In this document: positions 16,421 to 24,783 of the stretch, one piece after another | How the letters are laid out: the number at the start of each line of letters is the position of its first letter | Numbering within the stretch: the stretch's first letter is position 1 | IMG/VR virus record: IMGVR_UViG_3300029914_000002 | Coordinates: 62,001 to 126,000 of that record | DNA from: a virus | Direction: 5' to 3' (one strand) | DNA length: 64,000 nucleotides | Made by a program: the position numbers and the translations under genes | Notes under the pieces: generated by a model | What the model was told of the DNA's origin: nothing | Database searches by the model: none | The model's input: the letters and a program-made list of their open reading frames with translations, nothing else

Positions 16421-16819
16421 ATGAAAATACGAAATGGATTTGTAAGTAACTCATCATCAAGCAGTTTTGTAGTAATTAAAGATTCTTTAACTAATAAACA
16501 AAAAGAAATGATTTATGATTATCAAAGTTATGTTGAGTTTTTTAAAACTATTGATGAAATATGTATAGATAAATTCGAATATTGTGATACTGATCCATGG
16601 AGAATAGTTGATTATAATGATTTTATATTTGGTGAAACTTCAATGGATAATTTTAGTATGCAAGATTTTTTAGATTATATAAAAGTTGATCCAGATTCAA
16701 TTAATTGGAACGAAGGATATAATGACGAGCCATATCAAAGTCAATTAGATTTTATAACTGAGTCAAAAAAAAAGTTTCGTAAAAAAAAACTTATTAAATT
16801 AAAATATAAAAAATATTAA
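16421..16819 (+). CDS. MKIRNGFVSNSSSSSF-type protein
   Basis: A 132-residue protein. Its N-terminus MKIRNGFVSNSSSSSFVV is a motif I recall from many short proteins of phages and bacteria with otherwise different bodies. The body continues LTNKQKEMIYDY and YNDFIFGETS, and the end is a basic tail (RKKKLIKLKYKKY). It is the tandem paralogue of the gene at 16825. The function of the serine-rich leader is not known to me. Confidence 0.68.
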   Translation: MKIRNGFVSNSSSSSFVVIKDSLTNKQKEMIYDYQSYVEFFKTIDEICIDKFEYCDTDPWRIVDYNDFIFGETSMDNFSMQDFLDYIKVDPDSINWNEGYNDEPYQSQLDFITESKKKFRKKKLIKLKYKKY

Positions 16820-16824
16820 AATAG

Positions 16825-17301
16825 ATGAAAATTGAACCAAGTAGTTTTGTAGTTTCAAAAAAAGCGTTAAGTAAGAGACAAAAAGATATGATTATTAATT
16901 ATGTTGATTGGATAAATATATTTATAACAAATGAAGATGATATTGATAAATTTAAAAATTATGAACCAAAATCTTGGAATATAACAGAATATAATGATTT
17001 AATATTTGGTGAAACATCTAAATATATATTTGATATGATTGAATATTTAAAATATATAAGTGTTGATAGTAATTATATAATGTTTGATGACGGATGTACT
17101 GAACCAAGTGAAAATCAACTTGAATTTATTAGTAATATTAAACAAGTAATTAAAAGTTCTGAAATTGAAAAAAATGAAAACATAAAAAAAGATTTTAAAA
17201 CATCAGTAAATAGTTTAGATTTTAGTAAATCAAAACCTAGTATTAATGGCATAATTTTTAATCAATCTAAGTCAAAAAGGCACGAAAAAAAGAAAAAATG
17301 A
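16825..17301 (+). CDS. Paralogue of the preceding gene with shortened leader
   Basis: A 158-residue protein. LSKRQKDMIINY, YNDLIFGETS and ENQLEFI align with the gene at 16421. The leader is reduced to MKIEPSSFVV, as if GFVSNSSS had been lost. It carries a C-terminal extension of about 50 residues ending in lysines. It overlaps the next gene by 4 nt. Confidence 0.66.
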   Translation: MKIEPSSFVVSKKALSKRQKDMIINYVDWINIFITNEDDIDKFKNYEPKSWNITEYNDLIFGETSKYIFDMIEYLKYISVDSNYIMFDDGCTEPSENQLEFISNIKQVIKSSEIEKNENIKKDFKTSVNSLDFSKSKPSINGIIFNQSKSKRHEKKKK

Positions 17302-17561
17302 GTCAAAAATTTTTAAAATATAATTTTAATGAGGTTGATAATTCATCAAATCTACATAAGTATATTGATAAATATAATAGTTTAGTACTTTATATTTTCA
17401 AATCTAGTTGGGAAAAATATTATATTTGTGTAGAAGAATGGGGTGATGAAGAAAAATCAGAATTAAAATGCTTAACAGTAAAAGATATTAATAAAATTTA
17501 TGGAATAAATAATTTTTTAAGAAAGGAAAAAATAAATGAAATTAATGAAAGCTCATTGTAA
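17298..17561 (+). CDS. Small hypothetical protein with basic C-terminal tail
   Basis: An 87-residue protein (YKYNFNEVDN-like start, LYIFKSSWEKYYICVEEW) ending LRKEKINEINESSL. The tail resembles the RKxKLxKL tail of other plus-strand genes. Its last 26 nt overlap the next gene out of frame. Confidence 0.58.
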   Translation: MSQKFLKYNFNEVDNSSNLHKYIDKYNSLVLYIFKSSWEKYYICVEEWGDEEKSELKCLTVKDINKIYGINNFLRKEKINEINESSL

Positions 17562-17814
17562 AAATAATTTTTATCAATTTGAAAAAAATAAATATTATAT
17601 TATTAATAACATTTATTCAGTATTTGATAAAGATGATTTTATATCAATTGAAGATAATGAACATTTGGTATTTAGATTTAGATTAAATAAATCTATGACA
17701 TATGTTGATGATTTTATAGGTGATAATGAATATTATTTTTATGACTATTTTTGTTTTTTAAATGAAGAAAGAAAGAAAAAATTAGAAAAACTATCTGAGT
17801 TAGAAAAAAGTTAG
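17536..17814 (+). CDS. Small protein with basic C-terminal tail
   Basis: A 92-residue protein starting MKLMKAHCKNNFYQF and ending YDYFCFLNEERKKKLEKLSEL. The FxxxKYY and YDYF segments suggest a distant relative of the MKYLCKK family at 163-610. It is followed by a terminator. Confidence 0.6.
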   Translation: MKLMKAHCKNNFYQFEKNKYYIINNIYSVFDKDDFISIEDNEHLVFRFRLNKSMTYVDDFIGDNEYYFYDYFCFLNEERKKKLEKLSELEKS

Positions 17815-17836
17815 TAATTTTTACTAACTTTTTTTT
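17803..17836. terminator. Hairpin terminator
   Basis: AAGTTAGT/ACTAACTT with flanking A-run and eight Ts. The hairpin overlaps the last codons of the gene at 17536. Confidence 0.75.
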
Positions 17837-17844
17837 ATATATAT
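17831..17844 (+). promoter_or_regulatory. TTTTTTATATATAT element
   Basis: T-run plus ATATATAT ending 4 nt before the ATG at 17849. It is fused to the T-run of the upstream terminator, so one site may both end and start transcripts. Confidence 0.4.
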
Positions 17845-17848
17845 TAGT

Positions 17849-18391
17849 ATGAAATATTTGAAAAAATTTGAAAATTATGATTTAAGAGGAGAATATCCTG
17901 ATATGTTTGAACCAAGAACAGAAGAGGACGAGCCTCAAATTGTACCAGGGTTTGAAGATGGTACAATAGATCCAGATGATGATGAGGTATATCATATTAG
18001 TAGTGAAGTTAGTGAGAAGGAACAATATGAAAATTTTAAAAAAATAACAAAAGAAAGAAATTTCAAAGAAACTAATAATGAAATAATTATAAACATTCAC
18101 AAATTATATCATGATTTTTATATGTCTATTTATAATCCTAATAAGCATTATTCAAAATTTCTAAGAGAAGAAATTATAGGTAAATATATATCAGATGGAG
18201 TAATTGATTTTATGACTGATATAAAATATCATGGTATAATAAAAGGATTAAACTTTCAATATATTAATGAAAGTGCTCTTGTTTCTGCTGAATTAGTCGG
18301 AATAGATGAGTTAAAATACGAAAATTCAATATGTATGAATATTATTACTATTGATAAACTAAAGACTAATGCAAATAAATTCAATTTATGA
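17849..18391 (+). CDS. Double-tagged protein (MKYLKKFE...NANKFNL)
   Basis: A 180-residue protein starting MKYLKKFENY, with an acidic proline-containing stretch to about residue 50, a helical middle, and the end TNANKFNL. It overlaps the next gene by 4 nt (TTTATGA). The core is not recognised. Confidence 0.7.
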   Translation: MKYLKKFENYDLRGEYPDMFEPRTEEDEPQIVPGFEDGTIDPDDDEVYHISSEVSEKEQYENFKKITKERNFKETNNEIIINIHKLYHDFYMSIYNPNKHYSKFLREEIIGKYISDGVIDFMTDIKYHGIIKGLNFQYINESALVSAELVGIDELKYENSICMNIITIDKLKTNANKFNL

Positions 18392-18675
18392 AACATATTA
18401 ATAAATTTAAAATGAATGAGAAAAAGTCAGATAATATACAGAAATATAATATAGGAAATTATGTTAAATTAAAAGCAATAATTTTTATTGATAATATTCC
18501 AAGATATACAAAAATAATAAAAATAGATCCAACTGTTAATGGCTATTATTATTTATGTAATGATCCTAATAACAAAACAATTTGGGTATCGAATGATGAA
18601 ATTGAAAGAAAATTAACAACTAATGAGATTGAAAAATATGAATTAGATTCAAATGTAAATAAATTTAATTTATGA
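18388..18675 (+). CDS. Double-tagged protein (MKHINKFK...VNKFNL)
   Basis: A 95-residue protein with YNIGNYVKLKAI, IWVSNDEIERKLT and TNEIEKYELDSNVNKFNL. It belongs to the second core subfamily with 4974 and 12818. ATGA overlaps on both sides. Confidence 0.7.
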   Translation: MKHINKFKMNEKKSDNIQKYNIGNYVKLKAIIFIDNIPRYTKIIKIDPTVNGYYYLCNDPNNKTIWVSNDEIERKLTTNEIEKYELDSNVNKFNL

Positions 18676-19007
18676 ATAACCACAAATCAGATATAGTAAT
18701 AGAGCATGAAATAGAATATCATTCATTAAAATTTAATTCTATAGATAAAGATGATGTTAAATTTATTACTAAATTTATACAAAAATATAAATATGTGAAA
18801 ATAATACATGAATTAAATAATAATATTGAAATATCATATTATAAAAATAATGCATTTCATAATGATTTCGGACCATCTATATTATATAAAAAAGATAATG
18901 AAATAATTATTAATAAAAAATATTATTTGAATGGAGTTGAATTAAGTTATGATACTTGGAAAAATGGATTTCGTAAATACAAATTATTAAAATTAAAAGA
19001 ACTATAA
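18672..19007 (+). CDS. Repeat-type small protein with basic tail (FHNDFGPSILYK...YYLNGVELS)
   Basis: A 111-residue protein. FHNDFGPSILYKKDNE and KKYYLNGVELSYDTW resemble the phage repeat usually written HREDGPAxxY...YYLNGKxxS, here reduced to one unit. It ends FRKYKLLKLKEL, the basic tail motif. The segment after it is a partial duplicate of its own 3' end. Function unknown. Confidence 0.65.
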   Translation: MNNHKSDIVIEHEIEYHSLKFNSIDKDDVKFITKFIQKYKYVKIIHELNNNIEISYYKNNAFHNDFGPSILYKKDNEIIINKKYYLNGVELSYDTWKNGFRKYKLLKLKEL

Positions 19008-19025
19008 TTAAATTATAGATTTTTA
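19002..19025 (+). terminator. Hairpin terminator, copy 1
   Basis: CTATAATT/AATTATAG followed by a T-run. The stem contains the stop codon of the gene at 18672. Confidence 0.7.
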
Positions 19026-19122
19026 TTTAGATGGAGTTGAATTAAATTATGAAAAATGTAAAAATAAATTTCGTAATTATAAGTTATTAAAATTAAAAAA
19101 TCTATAATTAAATTATAGATTT
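19021..19122 (+). pseudogene. Remnant: duplicated 3' end of the gene at 18672 plus its terminator
   Basis: The segment repeats the preceding gene from LDGVELNYEKCKNKFRNYKLLKLKNL through the CTATAATT/AATTATAG hairpin, with substitutions. It has no start codon. It is a decaying tandem duplication, and the second hairpin (19102-19118) now lies next to the convergent gene at 19123. Confidence 0.75.
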
Positions 19123-19782
19123 TTATAAATTAAATTTGTTGGTAGATTTTTTTATCTTTAAATAATCTTCAACCTCTTTTTTGCTTTTAGAATATAATTT
19201 AATATCTTTAATTCTAAATTCATGTTTTCCTAGATTTTTAATAATAGGATTTGTATCATTATAAAACTGATTTATCTCTCCTATCATTTTTTTAGGTATA
19301 TCTCTATATTCAATTACATATGTATTTTTCTCGTTTTGTCTAATAACTCTTCCAATGTTATTATTTATATATTCATCAAAAATATTGTCGTCATCACTAT
19401 ATCTATTACTATTTATTTCGCATAATACATAATCTCCTATCATTGGTTCATCTGGAATCTTCCAGTCAGATTTCAATGTAAACATATATGCATTTTTCAT
19501 AGTTATTATTTCATCTGTTTTAATATCTTGAACATCTACATAAGCATTATATAATAAATTAGTTGTTACATTCCTATAACCTCTTCCACTCCAATATATT
19601 TGTATAACTTTATATTCTCTACCATATTTAATTTCTTTTTCATTACCATATTCTAATTCACCATACTGAGTTATTCTACCTGTATAGTCACGATATGCGT
19701 CAAATTTTGTAGAACAAATTACAATATCATTTACTGAATATACAATATCATCGTTACTCTCATATTTTTTTATATATTTCAT
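19123..19782 (-). CDS. Double-tagged two-domain protein (MKYIKKYE...STNKFNL)
   Basis: A 219-residue protein, apparently a fusion of two units. The first half has VNDIVICSTKFDAYRDYTG. The second half has MIGDYVLCEINS, NNNIGRVIRQ and IEYRDIPKKM, which match the DYVL core. It ends KKSTNKFNL and is the last gene of its block, so the end motif again has no downstream gene. Confidence 0.7.
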   Translation of the reverse strand: MKYIKKYESNDDIVYSVNDIVICSTKFDAYRDYTGRITQYGELEYGNEKEIKYGREYKVIQIYWSGRGYRNVTTNLLYNAYVDVQDIKTDEIITMKNAYMFTLKSDWKIPDEPMIGDYVLCEINSNRYSDDDNIFDEYINNNIGRVIRQNEKNTYVIEYRDIPKKMIGEINQFYNDTNPIIKNLGKHEFRIKDIKLYSKSKKEVEDYLKIKKSTNKFNL

Positions 19783-19785
19783 AAT

Positions 19786-19974
19786 TTAAAATTTTGTTTG
19801 AAATGATACCATATCTTTTGTTTTATTGGGCATTACATCAACTGGCTCAAGTGTACCTCCACCTTTTTTCTTTTTCTTTTTCTTTTTCTCTTCATTTTTA
19901 TATGATTTGTGCTGTGGTTTATATGGAACATATTCAACACCAACATATTCTTCAAATGTTTTTAAATTTTTCAT
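19786..19974 (-). CDS. Lysine-run protein with frameshifted C-terminal tag
   Basis: A 62-residue protein starting MKNLKTFEEY with a run of lysines then glycines. It ends FQTKF at an AAATTTTAAATTATG sequence. Removing one T would give KFKL, close to the family end. The tag therefore seems to have been broken by a single-base insertion. Confidence 0.58.
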   Translation of the reverse strand: MKNLKTFEEYVGVEYVPYKPQHKSYKNEEKKKKKKKKGGGTLEPVDVMPNKTKDMVSFQTKF

Positions 19975-19993
19975 AAATTAAATTTTTTTTGTA

Positions 19994-20392
19994 TCATATA
20001 TTATATTTTTTAGATTTAATATAAAGTAATATATTATCATCTTCAATATCTACATTGTAAAAATTTATAATAATTCCTGGAGAACCTTTTTCGTTTAATG
20101 CTCTTAAATAACCATAACTAAAACCATAATCACCTATTCTTAATCCAATTGAATCACCATCATTAATATAAAAATCATTATGTATATTTATTTCAAGCAT
20201 CTCAATATTATCAGATTTTTTATAATAATGTTTATTTGTATTAATATTAATAGTAAATCCAACTGCTTTTGAATTATCTTTTAATATTATTAATTTTTTA
20301 ATAGCTTCATGCATACCAAAAAATTCACAAAAATCAAATAATTCAATAGTTATTTTTGTTTCTAATGATTCAAATGTTTTTAAATATTTCAT
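19994..20392 (-). CDS. Double-tagged protein (MKYLKTFE...KSKKYNI)
   Basis: A 132-residue protein starting MKYLKTFESL and ending YIKSKKYNI, a diverged form of the end motif. The core (FDFCEFFGMHEAIKKLIILK, then GIIINFYNVDI) is not recognised. It overlaps the upstream gene by 4 nt. Confidence 0.68.
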   Translation of the reverse strand: MKYLKTFESLETKITIELFDFCEFFGMHEAIKKLIILKDNSKAVGFTININTNKHYYKKSDNIEMLEINIHNDFYINDGDSIGLRIGDYGFSYGYLRALNEKGSPGIIINFYNVDIEDDNILLYIKSKKYNI

Positions 20393-20718
20393 ATGTTAAA
20401 TTTATTTGCAATAATATTCAATTTATATTTTTTTATTTCTTTATCAGTTGCTAATTTTAACTCATTTGAATATGCTTTATATAAATTTTTATTTCTACCA
20501 TTAAATGCCCATTTTATATCATCTGGAATATTTTCATATTTCACATTATATATAATATATTTTGGTATTTCAAAATGCTCAGTTATACTAACAATTTTTC
20601 CTATATTGTTATTTAAAAAATCATATAATTGTGGAGTATATGATATGTATTTAACTATTACATATTGACCAACTTTAAATTTTTTACTTATATTTTCAAA
20701 TGTTTTAATATATTTCAT
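20389..20718 (-). CDS. Double-tagged protein, DYVL/SH3-like core
   Basis: A 109-residue paralogue of 4334: MKYIKTFENI, KVGQYVIVKYIS, NNNIGKIVSI, VKYENIPDDI, KYKLNIIANKFNI. Overlaps both neighbours by 4 nt. Confidence 0.72.
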   Translation of the reverse strand: MKYIKTFENISKKFKVGQYVIVKYISYTPQLYDFLNNNIGKIVSITEHFEIPKYIIYNVKYENIPDDIKWAFNGRNKNLYKAYSNELKLATDKEIKKYKLNIIANKFNI

Positions 20719-21127
20719 AAGTTAAATTTACTTGTCATTTTATATATTTCATATTTAGAGTCAAAATCATCATTTGTTATTTGTTCAATAATATCATTTA
20801 TATTACCAATTATATCAAATTTTATTCTATTTGAATATTCAGAATAAATTTCTAATCCTTTTATAGTTTTAAAATATTCTAATATATATTTATAAAATGA
20901 TTCATTATTCTCTATTCTAATAGATAAATGTTTACCAAGAATATTATCTACTGATATATCAAATAATAATCTTCTATCTGAAATAAAATATTCTGTTTCA
21001 TATGTTCTATTTTCAAAATAATTTGAATAATTAATTCCATAAAAACTAAAAAATTTATTTAAATGACTTAATATTTTTTTATATCAGTGACTTCATTAAT
21101 GTCTTCATATATTTTTAAATGTTTCAT
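20715..21127 (-). pseudogene. Frameshifted double-tagged gene (MKHLKIYE...TSKFNL)
   Basis: The frame starts MKHLKIYEDINEVTDIKK at 21127 and stops after about 19 codons. A one-base shift in the run of seven As near 21078 restores a frame that runs to MTSKFNL and the stop at 20715-20717. The shifted part (ILSHLNKFFSFYG..., GNINDIIEQITNDD) is homologous to the intact neighbour at 21468. It is either a real pseudogene, a programmed slip, or a sequencing error in the homopolymer. Both ends keep the normal 4-nt overlaps. Confidence 0.8.
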
Positions 21128-21471
21128 ATATTAAATTTTTTTGCCGCTATTATTGCTTCTAACTCTTCTTTATTTTTAGAATTATAATTTATTTCATTTC
21201 TAGACATTACTCTACAATATTTATCTATATCGCCTTCTTTCATAAAAAATTTATCTTTAAATTTTTGAGGTAAATCATCATAATAAATAGCATATTTGAA
21301 TTTTCCATTATCAGGAATATATTTTACATATTTACCTATATTATTTTTTTCAAATTCAATAATATCTTTATAATTTTCTTTATCAAACATATCAGGAATT
21401 TCCTTGCATATAACATAGTCTCCTAAATTGAGTCTTTTATTACTAGTTTCAAATGTTTTTATATATTTCAT
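21124..21471 (-). CDS. Double-tagged protein, DYVL/SH3-like core
   Basis: A 115-residue paralogue: MKYIKTFETS, NLGDYVICKEIP, KNNIGKYVKYI, YYDDLPQKF, KNKEELEAIIAAKKFNI. Overlaps both neighbours by 4 nt. Confidence 0.72.
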   Translation of the reverse strand: MKYIKTFETSNKRLNLGDYVICKEIPDMFDKENYKDIIEFEKNNIGKYVKYIPDNGKFKYAIYYDDLPQKFKDKFFMKEGDIDKYCRVMSRNEINYNSKNKEELEAIIAAKKFNI

Positions 21472-21905
21472 ATGTTAAATTTATTTGTAATTGCGAACAA
21501 TTTTATTTTTTCATTATCTATTTGATTAATAATATCATTAACATTTCCTTCAATATAAAATTCATATTCATCACTTACTTTTTTATTAAATCTTATTCCT
21601 TTTATTGTTTTCATATATTCAGGTATAGATGAAATAATAATATCGTTACTATTATTAAATGAATCTAAAACAAAGTATTCATCATTTCCCGTCATTATAG
21701 AAAATAACACTTTTTCAGTATTCTTTAAATAAAATGAGAATTGAATATCTTCGTCTTCACTAAAATTAACGCACTCATAACCAAAATTCATGATAATTTT
21801 CCTAATATATTTTGCAAATTTAGGTAAATTATCTTTCATACGTTTAATATCATCGTCTGTATAATATTCTCCTTCAAATATGGTATATTCTTTAATATGT
21901 TTCAT
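21468..21905 (-). CDS. Double-tagged protein (MKHIKEYT...ITNKFNI)
   Basis: A 145-residue protein with KFAKYIRKIIMNFGYECV and GNVNDIINQIDNEK. It is the intact paralogue of the frameshifted gene at 20715, and more distantly of 11607. It ends AITNKFNI. Function unknown. Confidence 0.7.
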   Translation of the reverse strand: MKHIKEYTIFEGEYYTDDDIKRMKDNLPKFAKYIRKIIMNFGYECVNFSEDEDIQFSFYLKNTEKVLFSIMTGNDEYFVLDSFNNSNDIIISSIPEYMKTIKGIRFNKKVSDEYEFYIEGNVNDIINQIDNEKIKLFAITNKFNI

Positions 21906-22237
21906 ATGTTAAATTTATTTGATTGTAATATAAGTTTTAATTCTTTTTTATTTTTAGACCAATATTTTATATCTTCTTTATTTAATGCTAATATATTATC
22001 TCCATATTCAGCAAATTTAAAAAAACTTAATTCATCTGGTATATGATAATATTCTATCAAATAAGAATCATCAATATCATCATATTTACTCTCTAATATT
22101 TCAATTAGTTTACCAATATTATTTTTAGTAAAATCGTTAACTTCAGTAAAAAATTCAAGATTACTATATCCTATTACATAATCACCAACTTCTGGTTCAT
22201 TTACATTCAATTTTTCGTATTCTTTTATATATTTCAT
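21902..22237 (-). CDS. Double-tagged protein, DYVL/SH3-like core
   Basis: A 111-residue paralogue: MKYIKEYEKL, PEVGDYVIGYSN, KNNIGKLIEIL, IEYYHIPDEL, KNKKELKLILQSNKFNI. Four-nt overlaps. Confidence 0.72.
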   Translation of the reverse strand: MKYIKEYEKLNVNEPEVGDYVIGYSNLEFFTEVNDFTKNNIGKLIEILESKYDDIDDSYLIEYYHIPDELSFFKFAEYGDNILALNKEDIKYWSKNKKELKLILQSNKFNI

Positions 22238-22566
22238 ATGTTAAATTTATTTGTTTGTAATATCATTTCTAAATATTCTTTATTTTTTGAATATTTTATT
22301 AAATCTTCTTTTTTAAATCTAAACGAAGTATCATTATTCATAGATTTATATATATCTATTTCTTTTGGTATATTATTATATTTTACTAAATATGTAACAA
22401 TATTATACATATCTTTTTCTATTTTAATTAATTGCCCTATATTATTTGTTACAAAAATATTCGCAGGATGATCATCATCAGCGTTTTTCCATTTTGCTAA
22501 TATATAATCACCAACTTCTGGCTCATTTGAATCTTCATACTCCTCATATAATTTCAAATGCTTCAT
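22234..22566 (-). CDS. Double-tagged protein, DYVL/SH3-like core
   Basis: A 110-residue paralogue: MKHLKLYEEY, PEVGDYILAKWK, TNNIGQLIKIE, VKYNNIPKEI, EYLEMILQTNKFNI. First tagged gene of the block; it directly follows the NUDIX gene. Confidence 0.72.
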   Translation of the reverse strand: MKHLKLYEEYEDSNEPEVGDYILAKWKNADDDHPANIFVTNNIGQLIKIEKDMYNIVTYLVKYNNIPKEIDIYKSMNNDTSFRFKKEDLIKYSKNKEYLEMILQTNKFNI

Positions 22567-23147
22567 TATGATTCAATTCTTTTTAGTAATTTTGTTATTA
22601 AACATTTAGTAATTAAGTCATTATTTACTATTTGATTAACATCAGCAATAGAAACTCGTATACATTTAGATAATTTTTCATTTTTTGATCCATCAGTAGG
22701 TGGTTTCATTTGACGATAAGTATTTACTGGTAGCTCTAAAAAACAAAGATATACTTGATTAGTACTATATTTATCTGTAAAAAAAGGTCCTTCAATATCA
22801 AATGGATATAAATTATTTAAAACTATACCACCTTCTTCATATAATTCTCTTCTTATTGTTTGTTCTGGAGTTTCATTTTTTTCTATACTTCCTGTAATTA
22901 CGGTTAAATAATTAGTTACATTTCTAAGATTTGGTATTTCTCTATTTTTATGTTGATATGCTGTAAGATATTCTAATCTCATAAGAAATGTTGCCTCATC
23001 TCTGAAATATGGTAATATAGCAACACAATCATGACCTTTTAGTATTTCATTTTCTTTATATTGAATCATATCTAAATATTTACCATTAAATAATACTTCT
23101 TCATCTGGTATAACTGGTATGTCTTTTATTTGTGTAAATTTTTCCAT
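22566..23147 (-). CDS. NUDIX hydrolase
   Basis: A 193-residue protein with a complete Nudix box: GSIEKNETPEQTIRRELYEE followed by GG, matching Gx5Ex7REUxEExGU. The flanking layout (substrate loop LRNVTNYLTVITGS, then FFTDKYSTNQVYLCF) resembles ADP-ribose or nucleoside-diphosphate-sugar pyrophosphatases. It may remove or recycle NAD-derived or nucleotide metabolites during infection; the substrate is not determined. It heads the minus-strand block and shares a divergent gap with 23225. Confidence 0.9.
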   Translation of the reverse strand: MEKFTQIKDIPVIPDEEVLFNGKYLDMIQYKENEILKGHDCVAILPYFRDEATFLMRLEYLTAYQHKNREIPNLRNVTNYLTVITGSIEKNETPEQTIRRELYEEGGIVLNNLYPFDIEGPFFTDKYSTNQVYLCFLELPVNTYRQMKPPTDGSKNEKLSKCIRVSIADVNQIVNNDLITKCLITKLLKRIES

Positions 23148-23224
23148 TAATATTCTTTTTTCTTTATATATTAAAAAACTAAAAGCTTTTTTTTATCTAT
23201 AAAAATAAAAAATAATTTATAAAA

Positions 23225-23488
23225 ATGAAAGATAATAATGTAGTTCAAAAATTAGAAAAATATGCTGAATATTTTAGTGATGCAATAGAATCTAAATTTA
23301 TAAATTTTTCAGAATCTAAATATAATGAAGCATTAAAATATATTAATAATATAATTTCTAATAAAAATAATTATGATTCTACAGTATTTTTATATGCCGA
23401 ATATTTATTATCTATATTAACACATAATAAAATATTTAGAAAATATAAATTAAAAATATTAAACCAATACTATGAATCCAATAATTAA
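23225..23488 (+). CDS. Small helical protein with basic tail
   Basis: An 87-residue helical protein ending FRKYKLKILNQYYESNN. The tail fits the RKxKLxxL pattern. The last 17 nt overlap the start of the next gene out of frame. Confidence 0.58.
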   Translation: MKDNNVVQKLEKYAEYFSDAIESKFINFSESKYNEALKYINNIISNKNNYDSTVFLYAEYLLSILTHNKIFRKYKLKILNQYYESNN

Positions 23489-24326
23489 TATATCAGAACT
23501 AGATAATGATTTATTCTCTATATCTCCTGTAAATAATTTAAAATGCGAGATTAATTATATAGATATGCAAAATTATGTAAATCCTATGACTACTCCAGCT
23601 AGTTTAACTAGGATGTCATATCCAAATCTAAGTGTAAATCTTTGTAGTAAAACTATAAATCTTATAAAATTAACATTTGATATAAATAAAAAATATAATG
23701 AAGAACAAATAACTAAATATTTAAAATCTGGTATAATTAATGAACTAAAAAATAAATTTATACCTATAATTTTAGAATTAGGTAATAAAAATAGAGAAAA
23801 TTTAAAATTAGATTCAAAAAATGATGATTACTTTGATATTATTATAGATAAAATAGAAAAAAAATATAATCAAGAATTACCTAATGATAAACAAAAAAAA
23901 ATAAAAAATAATATTTGTTCTAGAATTATAAGTGCTAGTAATTATATAACAACAAAAGGTAGATATGGTCATCCTAATTTTTATATTTCAAATTATAAAA
24001 CTCATAATTGTATAAACAAATATATTTATGATATAAATAATATTAAATATGAAATAGTTAATTCAATTAAAGAAAATTATATTATTCTAGGTAGAAAAAA
24101 TTCAATAGATAATAATGGAGTTCATTGCTTTATATATTCAGATAATAATAAAAATATAATATTTAACAAAATTGAAACTCCATATAATATAACATATGAA
24201 ATGTATTATTCAATTGAAACTATTGGTGGTTCTGCAGAAAATCAATTTTTAGTAATAGATACAAAAGACATATCATATTATCGACGTGAAAAAATTAAAA
24301 AAATAAATGATAGCATAAATGATTAA
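23472..24326 (+). CDS. Hypothetical protein with basic tail
   Basis: A 284-residue protein starting MNPIINISELDNDLF and ending YRREKIKKINDSIND. The middle has GRYGHPNFYISNYKTH and IETIGGSAENQFLVID. No domain recognised. Overlaps the next gene by 8 nt. Confidence 0.58.
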   Translation: MNPIINISELDNDLFSISPVNNLKCEINYIDMQNYVNPMTTPASLTRMSYPNLSVNLCSKTINLIKLTFDINKKYNEEQITKYLKSGIINELKNKFIPIILELGNKNRENLKLDSKNDDYFDIIIDKIEKKYNQELPNDKQKKIKNNICSRIISASNYITTKGRYGHPNFYISNYKTHNCINKYIYDINNIKYEIVNSIKENYIILGRKNSIDNNGVHCFIYSDNNKNIIFNKIETPYNITYEMYYSIETIGGSAENQFLVIDTKDISYYRREKIKKINDSIND

Positions 24327-24783
24327 AGATTTTAAACTTGAAATTGTAGAAAATAAATATTCAATCAAAATAGAAAATATAGAATATTTTATTTATGAAT
24401 CTTATATTAAAAATGGTACTGGCTATACCTTTAGAATATATACAAATTCTAAATGTAGAACTAAACGTGAAAATTATTTTATTACAGAAAATTATGATAA
24501 TATTGTTGTGGTTGGTAAAAAATATAATTATTTATTAATTAAGAAAAAAGATAGTTTTGAATATGATATCACATTATATAATAAGGATATATTAAAACTC
24601 GAACTTGATTATACTCACGTTAATGCACTATTTATGTATATTTATATCAATGATAAAAATATTGCTTCATACTATGGAGATATAAATAATCCAGATAAAA
24701 TATTTTTGAATGAAATTGAATTATGTAAAAAAATTATCAGAAAGAAAAAAATAATTAAATTAAATGACAATATGGTTTTATAA
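24319..24783 (+). CDS. Hypothetical protein with basic tail
   Basis: A 154-residue beta-rich protein ending IRKKKIIKLNDNMVL. Out-of-frame overlaps of 8 and 20 nt with its neighbours. Function unknown. Confidence 0.58.
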   Translation: MIKDFKLEIVENKYSIKIENIEYFIYESYIKNGTGYTFRIYTNSKCRTKRENYFITENYDNIVVVGKKYNYLLIKKKDSFEYDITLYNKDILKLELDYTHVNALFMYIYINDKNIASYYGDINNPDKIFLNEIELCKKIIRKKKIIKLNDNMVL

